Virus record (IMG/VR): IMGVR_UViG_3300006086_000024
Coordinates: 1 to 30,195 of that record
From: a virus
Reading direction: 5' to 3' (one strand)
DNA: 30,195 nucleotides
Below the pieces are notes generated by a model. The model made no database searches. It saw only the letters and a list, made by a program, of their open reading frames with translations, and was not told the origin of the DNA. The position numbers were made by a program, and so were the translations under genes. Position 1 is the first letter of the stretch, and every line of letters begins with the position of its first letter. Shown one piece after another: positions 23,935 to 30,195 of the stretch.

Positions 23935-23964
23935 CAGAAATAAGTTACCCGATTTACTTATCTG
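23935..23964 (+). other. hairpin upstream of the terminator
   Basis: CAGAAATAAGT pairs with ACTTATCTG, with a 2-base bulge and a 10-base loop, ending where the terminator stem begins. Two hairpins in tandem after a single small gene could stabilise its transcript end. Confidence 0.4.
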
Positions 23965-23995
23965 AAAAGGAAGAACTCACAAGGTTCTTCCTTTT
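23965..23995 (+). terminator. strong intrinsic terminator
   Basis: AAAAGGAAGAAC and GTTCTTCCTTTT pair perfectly over 12 bases around the loop TCACAAG, and the T-run continues past the stem. It ends the 72-aa gene transcript just before the next late-type box. Confidence 0.9.
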
Positions 23996-24002
23996 TTGTT
24001 TT

Positions 24003-24010
24003 GCTAAATA
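24003..24010 (+). promoter_or_regulatory. putative late promoter for the DUF4815 protein
   Basis: GCTAAATA, continuing GGTATATAG, ends 47 bases before the ATG at 24057 and directly follows a terminator, the same arrangement as at 18839. Confidence 0.65.
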
Positions 24011-24056
24011 GGTATATAGCCTATAAACTCAACAAAATAACAGATTAAGGAATAAC

Positions 24057-27000
24057 ATGGCACTAGATACAAATTTAAACGTTTCACCGTATTTTTCTGA
24101 TTATACCTCTAAATCTGGATATAACTCAATTTTGTTTGGCGCAGGTAGAACAATTCAAACACGTGAATTAAACAATCTTCAAGCACAACTACAAAATCAG
24201 ATTGAGCAATTCGGACGTAATATTTTTCAAGAAGGTGCATTAGTAATTCCTGGTGGGATAACAGTTTCTACTAGCCAACCTTATGCGACTTTTTCTTTTA
24301 GTTCTGGTTCTAATTATGCGTCAATCGCAAATATTCCTAACCTGTATATCAAATCGAATACTACAGGATTAATCGCGGCTGTATCAGATTTAACTAATGC
24401 AACTAATTCAAATCCAGCGACAATGTTCACTGACATTACCAATTCTGGTACTGGACAGCAAAATACATTCGTCAACGGAGAAGCATGTACTATTTTTACC
24501 TATAACTCAGATGGAAGTGTGAATAATGTTGCGTTAGTAAATATTATTGGCACTGGTCTTGGTTCGTTTGCATCCGTTCAAAGCGGAGTGTATTTTATTC
24601 GCGGTAATTTCGTATATACTCCAGATCAAACTTATGTAATTAATCCATACGCAACTAATATCTCTGCTCGAATTGGTTTTAATGTTACAGAATCAATAGT
24701 CACCGCAGCACAAGATGCAAGTTTATATTCAAACGCAAACGGCTATCCAAATGTCAATTCTCGTGGCGCAGATCGTCTACAAGTAACATTGACATTAACT
24801 GCAATTGGATTGACCGACACTAATTTAAATTTTGTTGAATTAGCTCGTCTAGAAAACGGTGTATTGCAATCGACTGTTGCAGCTTCCCAGTATTCTCTAA
24901 TTCAGGATTCAATTGCACAAAGAACATTCGAGACAAACGGAAACTACACAGTAGTTCCTTTTGGGTTGGCGATTAATGAAAGCCTCAATACAGGCACAAA
25001 TGGTGGTATTTACACTGCGGCTCAAGGTGGTACAGAATCTCAATTCGTTGCTTCTGTAAAACCTGGCATTGCTTATGTTTCTGGATATCGCGTTGATAAT
25101 ATTGGTATCGATAATATTTCAATCAATAAAGCACGTAGCACTGCATTTTTGGATAATGCAGTCGCGTCTTCTGACTATGGCCCATACTTTTTAGCAAACA
25201 ATACTTTATCGTTACCTGATATTAATATTACTAACGAAATTCAATTGTTAGATAATACAGCAACTATGGTTGGATATTGCCGTATTCGTGCTGTTCGATA
25301 TGTAAATTCTCAATATCGTTTCTATGTATTTGACATTAATTTTAATGTAGGAAAATCTGTTTCTAACGTTACTTCATTAAAGTATAGCGATTCAAGCAAT
25401 CTGTTCAGTGCCACATTGGTTTCATCTGTTTTATATAACTCCAATTTAGATTCTTTGGTATTTCCTTTGCCCGTTTCTTCTGTGCAGACATTGGAAGTAC
25501 AAGGACAAGCAAACACTAGCTATACCGTAATGCGTTCATTTAATTTAATGACAAACGCTGCTGGTGTTGCAAGTGCATCTGTTGGTGTTAATGAAGTGTT
25601 TGCTCCTGTTGACCCATCTGTTTATTTTATTGTAGCAACAGGTGCTACTAATAATGGAACTGTGTTTAACAGCAATTCGATTACTTTAGGCGGTACAATA
25701 GTCGGTACTTCGCTGACCATTAATTTAGGTGCTACTTACGCTTCAACATCGATCAAATTGTTAGCTCCAGTAATTAAATCTGCTCCTACAATGCGTAGTA
25801 AAACATTGGTCACAGTCACAAATGAATTGGTAAATTTCCCTGCAACTACCACACAAAAACTAGCCAATGCTGATGTCTATAAAATTATCTCTATAGTCGA
25901 TACAACTACTGGTCAAGATGTGACTTCTTTATTCACATTAGATAACGGTATGCGTCCTAGTTATTATCAAGTAGGTGCATTGAATACAGTAGGTTCCCAA
26001 TTAATTATTAGGACTTTACATGTTACATACCAATACTTCAGTCACACTGCGGGAGATTATTTCTGTGTTGATTCCTATCAAGGAATTAATCGCACTAACA
26101 TGCCTACATATAATGGTTATAATTTGGCTGATTGTATCGATTTTAGACCAACTAAAGACTCTAACGGAAACTTAACTAATTTGACTGTAAATGGTGAGAT
26201 TGTTAAACCAGCAGATACAATCAGAGCTAATATTACTTATTATTTGCCTCGTAACGATTTGATTTGTGTGGATGAAACTGGTAAGTTTTTTGACGTAACT
26301 GGTATTTCAAGTTTAAGTCCAACATATCCAGCAGTACCCGCTAATTCAATGGCATTATATCAGTTAGAAATACCTGCATATACTTCATATGCTTCTGATA
26401 TTACAGTACACCAATTATCTAACACTGTTTATACAATGAAAGATATTGGCGCATTGGATACTCGTATTGGTAATTTGGAATACTACACTTCATTATCTTT
26501 ATTGGAATCAAAAGCAGCAAACACACAAATAACTGACCCTACCACTGGTCTTCCCGCATTTAAAAATGGTATTGCAGTAGATGGTTTTAATAGCTATGCA
26601 TTATGTGATTTGTTGAATCCTCAATTTTCTGCTTCTTTGGATTTAAATGCCAACACATTGAATGCGTCATTCACACAAAATGGGGTTAATTTTACTCCTG
26701 CATCCTTAACTGGAACGCAAGTAGGAAAAGACGTTTTTGTGAATACATTCACAGAAAATAGTTTAGTCATTCAGCCTTTAGCTACTACAACTATTAATAT
26801 CAATCCATATTCGCTGTTTAACTGGGTTGGTACTGTAAGTTTATCTCCAAACCAAGATTTTTGGAATGACGTTTATTTTAATCCACCTGTTGTTGTCAAC
26901 AATGTGATTAATCTAGAAGGTCCTAATATTAATAGCTTGGTATGGACAGGATGGTGGAAAACAACTCACCAAGCAAATCCAGTAGGAAATCATGCAGATT

Positions 27001-28856
27001 GGTCTAGATTGCAGTATGAAAATGATCTGGTTCAAACATCAACTAAGGTAAATACAAGTCCTACACAGACTACAACAACACAGTCTATCACGACAAGTAT
27101 AATTCCTTATATGCGTTCAATTAACGTTGCGTTTAATTGTGTTGGATTTAGACCATTCACGCAAATTTACCCGTTCTTTGATTCAGTTGCAATTACTCCA
27201 TATTGCTACCCAACAGGCGGTGCTTATGGTCAAGCAATCATTACCGATGCACATGGTCAAGCTTCTGGTATATTTACAATTCCATGTACTTCTACTGTTA
27301 ATTTTACTACGGGAACTTCTGTTTTTAGATTCTCAGATAGTCCAACTAATAGTACAGATGAAAATGTAATTACAACATGGGGTTCAACAACATTTGAATC
27401 AGGTTCAACTGCAACAGCAATTAATACTTTAACGACAAATACTGTAACACTAACCACTACAACCACGTCAAAAATCGTTCAATCGACTTACATTGACCCA
27501 GTTGCTAACACATTCATCATTCCTAACGGAGGTGATGCATTTGTTTCTAGCGTTGATATTTTCTTTGCTACGAAAGCATTGAGTATTCCAGTTACAGTAC
27601 AAGTAAGGACTGTTGAGACAGGTCTGCCAACAAATATTATTGTTGCACAAACTACTCTAAATCCTTCTTCTGTTAATGTCTCCAATGATGGTTCAGTTGG
27701 TACTAGATTTGAGTTTGCTGACCCAGTTTATATGCAAGCAGGTGTGCAGTATGCAATTGTTGTTATTTCAAATACAACTGAATATAACATTTATATTGCT
27801 ACTGTAGGTGAGGCGGTTATTGGTGCTCAATATGCACTTTCTAGCCAAGCTAACGTAGGTGTGTTTTTAACGTCTTCAAACGGTTCTACTTGGAACCCAG
27901 ACCAAACCTCACAAATGAAGTTTAATGTCAACCAAGCGTTGTTTAACACTAGCCAAACGTCAATCCTGTTTAATTGTACTGCTCCTGTTGCTGTTCCTGT
28001 TTCATTTAATGCTTTATCTACTGTTTCAGGTAGCCCAGTAATTACATGTCAAATGAAAAATCATGGTTTGATTTCTGGTGATACTGCAACAATTTCTGGT
28101 GCTATTGCGGGAAATAATATTTCTTCTGCTGATTTGAATAAGACAGTAACTGTTATTTCATCTACTTTAAACTCATTCACTTTTAATGCAAGTACAAATG
28201 CAAACTTGACTGGTTCATTAGGTGGTTCAGGAATAATGGTTCAAGCTAATTATCCATTTGCTTTGTTTAACGCAAATGTAAACGCTTATGCTCCTCCAAA
28301 TACAAGTATTACTTGGTCATATCAATATAAAGCACAACAAAACAGAGCATTATCTGGATTTACTGTGTTTGATATTAATAATGACGTGTACTTACCAAAT
28401 CAAGCGGTAATTACACAAGCAGGTGATTTGCAATTGTTAGCAACATTTAACACCAGCAAAGCAACCATGTCACCTTGTATTGATGTATCAGGATTAGGGG
28501 TAATTGCGATAGCACCTCAAATCGATAGAGTTCAACAAGTGTTTAACTATGTCAGTGTTCCTATTTTGTTTAATAATCCTTGTACTTCGGCTACGTTTTA
28601 TATAAGTGCAAGTCTTCCTAATCTGTCAAATATGCAGTTTTATATTAAGCCTATTGACAATACTAACGAAGATTTAACAAATGTTGCATGGATTCCTTTA
28701 AATCCTACAACTCCTATAGCGAACAGTTTGAATTTCGTTGAATACAAATATCTGTATCAGGGTAACTTTGTTGGGTACAAAGTAATGATTTCATTTACAG
28801 GCGATCCAACAATGCTTCCTATATGTAATGAGTTTAGAAGCATAGCTCTTGCATAA
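24057..28856 (+). CDS. large DUF4815-containing tail or baseplate protein
   Basis: The N-terminal region (about 12-67) has the DUF4815 pattern: Y-F-S-D-Y, I-L-F-G-A-G-R-T-I-Q-T-R-E-L-N, L-Q-N-Q-I-E-Q-F-G and I-P-G-G. DUF4815 proteins are large tail components in many T4-like phages outside the T-even group, probably fibre or peripheral baseplate parts. The following 1500 residues are beta-rich, Ser/Thr/Asn-heavy and without enzyme motifs. The end has the jelly-roll-like pattern often seen in appendage proteins. At 1599 residues it is the largest protein here. TAAGGAAT serves as ribosome site, and it has its own late-type promoter. The exact place in the virion is not decidable from sequence. 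Confidence 0.8.
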   Translation: MALDTNLNVSPYFSDYTSKSGYNSILFGAGRTIQTRELNNLQAQLQNQIEQFGRNIFQEGALVIPGGITVSTSQPYATFSFSSGSNYASIANIPNLYIKSNTTGLIAAVSDLTNATNSNPATMFTDITNSGTGQQNTFVNGEACTIFTYNSDGSVNNVALVNIIGTGLGSFASVQSGVYFIRGNFVYTPDQTYVINPYATNISARIGFNVTESIVTAAQDASLYSNANGYPNVNSRGADRLQVTLTLTAIGLTDTNLNFVELARLENGVLQSTVAASQYSLIQDSIAQRTFETNGNYTVVPFGLAINESLNTGTNGGIYTAAQGGTESQFVASVKPGIAYVSGYRVDNIGIDNISINKARSTAFLDNAVASSDYGPYFLANNTLSLPDINITNEIQLLDNTATMVGYCRIRAVRYVNSQYRFYVFDINFNVGKSVSNVTSLKYSDSSNLFSATLVSSVLYNSNLDSLVFPLPVSSVQTLEVQGQANTSYTVMRSFNLMTNAAGVASASVGVNEVFAPVDPSVYFIVATGATNNGTVFNSNSITLGGTIVGTSLTINLGATYASTSIKLLAPVIKSAPTMRSKTLVTVTNELVNFPATTTQKLANADVYKIISIVDTTTGQDVTSLFTLDNGMRPSYYQVGALNTVGSQLIIRTLHVTYQYFSHTAGDYFCVDSYQGINRTNMPTYNGYNLADCIDFRPTKDSNGNLTNLTVNGEIVKPADTIRANITYYLPRNDLICVDETGKFFDVTGISSLSPTYPAVPANSMALYQLEIPAYTSYASDITVHQLSNTVYTMKDIGALDTRIGNLEYYTSLSLLESKAANTQITDPTTGLPAFKNGIAVDGFNSYALCDLLNPQFSASLDLNANTLNASFTQNGVNFTPASLTGTQVGKDVFVNTFTENSLVIQPLATTTININPYSLFNWVGTVSLSPNQDFWNDVYFNPPVVVNNVINLEGPNINSLVWTGWWKTTHQANPVGNHADWSRLQYENDLVQTSTKVNTSPTQTTTTQSITTSIIPYMRSINVAFNCVGFRPFTQIYPFFDSVAITPYCYPTGGAYGQAIITDAHGQASGIFTIPCTSTVNFTTGTSVFRFSDSPTNSTDENVITTWGSTTFESGSTATAINTLTTNTVTLTTTTTSKIVQSTYIDPVANTFIIPNGGDAFVSSVDIFFATKALSIPVTVQVRTVETGLPTNIIVAQTTLNPSSVNVSNDGSVGTRFEFADPVYMQAGVQYAIVVISNTTEYNIYIATVGEAVIGAQYALSSQANVGVFLTSSNGSTWNPDQTSQMKFNVNQALFNTSQTSILFNCTAPVAVPVSFNALSTVSGSPVITCQMKNHGLISGDTATISGAIAGNNISSADLNKTVTVISSTLNSFTFNASTNANLTGSLGGSGIMVQANYPFALFNANVNAYAPPNTSITWSYQYKAQQNRALSGFTVFDINNDVYLPNQAVITQAGDLQLLATFNTSKATMSPCIDVSGLGVIAIAPQIDRVQQVFNYVSVPILFNNPCTSATFYISASLPNLSNMQFYIKPIDNTNEDLTNVAWIPLNPTTPIANSLNFVEYKYLYQGNFVGYKVMISFTGDPTMLPICNEFRSIALA

Positions 28857-28861
28857 AGTAA

Positions 28862-28869
28862 GCTAAATA
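28862..28869 (+). promoter_or_regulatory. putative late promoter for the neck gene block
   Basis: GCTAAATA ends 51 bases before the ATG at 28920. Unlike the other cases it lies before, not after, the hairpin, so transcription would start within the left arm of the stem. Confidence 0.55.
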
Positions 28870-28870
28870 T

Positions 28871-28900
28871 ATAGAGGAACGGCTAAAATCGTTCCTCTAT
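28871..28900 (+). terminator. hairpin terminator overlapping a promoter start region
   Basis: ATAGAGGAACG and CGTTCCTCTAT pair perfectly over 11 bases around GCTAAAAT, followed by TTTCTATAGG, a short T-run. It lies 14 bases after the DUF4815 gene stop and would end that transcript, if weakly because of the short T-run. Confidence 0.75.
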
Positions 28901-28919
28901 TTTCTATAGGAAAACATCG

Positions 28920-29120
28920 ATGATCAAAGTTAAAAATGAAGTTGACCTCGCAAGAGACTCAATTGGTGTCATTCATAATGTAAATAAAAACGCATTCGAT
29001 GAATATATAACTAAAAGAAACGAAAAACTAAAACTAGACACAAGAATCAATAAAATTGAGGCAGAAATGTCCGATATTAAACAATCTTTGTCTGAGATTA
29101 TTAGATTACTGCGAGGATAA
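28920..29120 (+). CDS. small coiled-coil protein next to neck genes
   Basis: The 66-residue protein begins with a short strand and D-L-A-R-D, then N-V-N-K-N-A-F-D-E-Y, and ends with a heptad helix (R-I-N-K-I-E-A-E-M-S-D-I-K). Small proteins of this type sit beside gp13 in many T4-like phages of non-enteric hosts; their role is unassigned, probably virion-associated. The ATG has AGGAAAAC ahead and the stop is 2 bases before the gp13 ATG. Confidence 0.72.
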   Translation: MIKVKNEVDLARDSIGVIHNVNKNAFDEYITKRNEKLKLDTRINKIEAEMSDIKQSLSEIIRLLRG

Positions 29121-29122
29121 TT

Positions 29123-29890
29123 ATGGTACGCAACCAAAGTAGAGCAGATTTAAGACAGGATATACTTAGGACTTTAGGCGAACCTTATATTAAAGTAAAT
29201 CTATCACAAGAACACTTAGATCAAGCCATAAATACCGCACTAAAGTATTTTTGGAAAACAAGCCCTTATGGTTCATTTGAATCATATTACCTATACACAG
29301 TAACTGCACAAGATGTTACTAATGGCTGGCTACCAGTGCCAAACTGGATTGATTCTGTAACTGAAATTATATATCAAGGTTATGGAATGAACAGTGATTT
29401 TATGACGGTTGAATATCAAATGGGTAGAGCTATTGGCTTATCTATGATGAATCAATTTAACTCAGTAAGTTTAACTGACTATGTGACCATGAAAGAGCGG
29501 CTGTATGATATGCAGCAAATTCTTTCTCAACCAAACAATTTTACTTATGTTCGATATCAACGTAGATTAATCCCTACTTTCGATTTTGTTGAAGGTCAGG
29601 TAATTGCTATGCGGTGTCATGAAAATGTTGACCCAGAGGCTTCTAGTGACAATGGCAACCCAAATGCTCCTCCTTCTTTAGATTTATGGGATGATGAAAT
29701 CTTAAAAGCATTAGCAGTTGCGTTTGCTAAACAGATATGGGGCGGTATTTTGCGTAAGTTTGGAAATGTTGTTTTGCCCGGCGGTGTTTCTCTTAGCGGG
29801 GATAATCTACACCAAGAAGGCACACAAGAAATTAAAGAAATAACAGATAAAATGCTTCTTGGAAATCCGATAGATTTTTTCATGGCATAA
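29123..29890 (+). CDS. 13: neck protein gp13-like
   Basis: The start has the gp13 pattern: R-A-D-L-R-Q-D-I-L-R-T-L-G-E-P, then V-N-L-S-Q-E-H-L-D-Q-A-I-N-T-A-L, and I-P-T-F-D-F later. The ending includes V-V-L-P-G-G-V-S-L-S-G-D, E-I-K-E-I-T and P-I-D-F-F-M, typical of T4-like neck proteins. At 255 residues it is shorter than T4 gp13 (309). gp13 and gp14 seal the filled head and join it to the tail. GAGGAT lies ahead of the ATG, and the gp14 gene follows directly. Confidence 0.82.
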   Translation: MVRNQSRADLRQDILRTLGEPYIKVNLSQEHLDQAINTALKYFWKTSPYGSFESYYLYTVTAQDVTNGWLPVPNWIDSVTEIIYQGYGMNSDFMTVEYQMGRAIGLSMMNQFNSVSLTDYVTMKERLYDMQQILSQPNNFTYVRYQRRLIPTFDFVEGQVIAMRCHENVDPEASSDNGNPNAPPSLDLWDDEILKALAVAFAKQIWGGILRKFGNVVLPGGVSLSGDNLHQEGTQEIKEITDKMLLGNPIDFFMA

Positions 29891-29902
29891 AAGGAAAAAT
29901 AA

Positions 29903-30195
29903 ATGGCTATTAATATAATGTCCGATTTCAGAAATAAAAACGAACAAAATCTTGTTTCGGATTTAATCAAAGAAGCCATTGAACAGCGTGGTACAGATAT
30001 ACATTATATTTTAAGAACTCAGCTAAACACCGATTATATTTTAGGTGAATCTAGTATGTCTGACTTCACTGATTTTTTCTTAATGCCTATGTATTTGGAG
30101 AGCATGGAGCATTACGACAACTCAGGTATGGTATGGGACGGTTTTGGGCGTAATAACATGGATGCAGCAACTTTTGAAGTATCCACCATAACATT
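29903..30195 (+). CDS. 14: neck protein gp14-like (N-terminal part, cut by window end)
   Basis: From the ATG at 29903 the frame is open for 97 codons to the window end. It reads E-Q-N-L-V-S-D-L-I-K-E-A-I, then G-T-D-I-H-Y-I-L-R-T, M-S-D-F-T-D-F-F and A-A-T-F-E-V-S, matching the gp14 order as I remember it. AAGGA precedes the ATG by 8 bases, and it starts 12 bases after the gp13 stop. Pairing with gp13 supports the call. The C-terminal part is outside the window. Confidence 0.78.
   Translation, partial: MAINIMSDFRNKNEQNLVSDLIKEAIEQRGTDIHYILRTQLNTDYILGESSMSDFTDFFLMPMYLESMEHYDNSGMVWDGFGRNNMDAATFEVSTIT

Noticed and set aside
27127-27685. Several alternative-frame open frames inside the DUF4815 gene
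   Set aside because: The gene is continuous across this stretch and the other frames show low-complexity shadow composition without ribosome sites.
1-30195. tRNA genes, CRISPR arrays, insertion sequences and integrase attachment sites
   Set aside because: I looked for cloverleaf-like segments, regularly spaced repeats, transposase motifs and terminal inverted repeats and found none convincing.

Overview
The window is a piece of a tailed-phage genome of the T4 superfamily (contractile-tailed). It is visibly AT-rich and very tightly packed, with many ATGA-type or short overlaps, no tRNA gene and no gap over about 200 bases. Hallmarks are homologues of T4 gp46/gp47 (recombination nuclease), gp55 (late sigma factor), gp61 (primase), RNase H, gp6 (baseplate wedge), a DUF4815 tail protein, and gp13 and gp14 (neck). 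The host cannot be fixed from sequence; a Gram-negative bacterium is likely.

Layout. (A) 1-6030, minus strand: an accessory island with two cytosine-C5 DNA methyltransferases (one frameshifted), a CmoA-like carboxy-SAM synthase homologue between them, a nucleotidyltransferase, a beta-class DNA methyltransferase, three small unknowns, a SLOG/DUF2493 protein and a MazG-like pyrophosphohydrolase. (B) 6097-6396: a lone plus-strand membrane-protein gene with its own late-type promoter. (C) 6390-13587, minus: unknown 102-aa protein, HTH-metallophosphoesterase, primase, gp46, gp47, gp55, RNase H and two small genes. (D) 13667-14702, minus: a probable lysis-type cassette with a holin-like protein, a second small membrane protein and a fibre-like small protein. 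(E) 14797-30195, plus: baseplate wedge gp6, another wedge-like protein, tail-fibre and fibre-assembly genes, a 1294-aa fibre with a self-cleaving S74 chaperone, a glycine-rich adhesin, a 1599-aa DUF4815 protein, and gp13 and gp14 (cut by the window end).

Regulation. A motif (G/A)CTAAATA, close to T4's late box TATAAATA, lies 28-52 bases ahead of most plus-strand transcription blocks, and a CTTAAATA variant lies ahead of gp6. Because the window also encodes a gp55 homologue with a C-terminal clamp-binding-like tail, these are probably this phage's late promoters. Strong hairpin terminators separate the blocks.

Most interesting signal. The left-end cytosine methyltransferase has Lys in place of the near-invariant motif X Asn (G-K-S instead of G-N-S). 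From memory, the equivalent engineered change in M.MpeI (N374K) makes the enzyme accept carboxy-SAM and write 5-carboxymethylcytosine. Next to it is a homologue of CmoA, the enzyme that makes carboxy-SAM. Together they suggest a phage-encoded DNA carboxymethylation pathway, although in this sequence the transferase reading frame is broken by what looks like a 2-base loss in an AG repeat.
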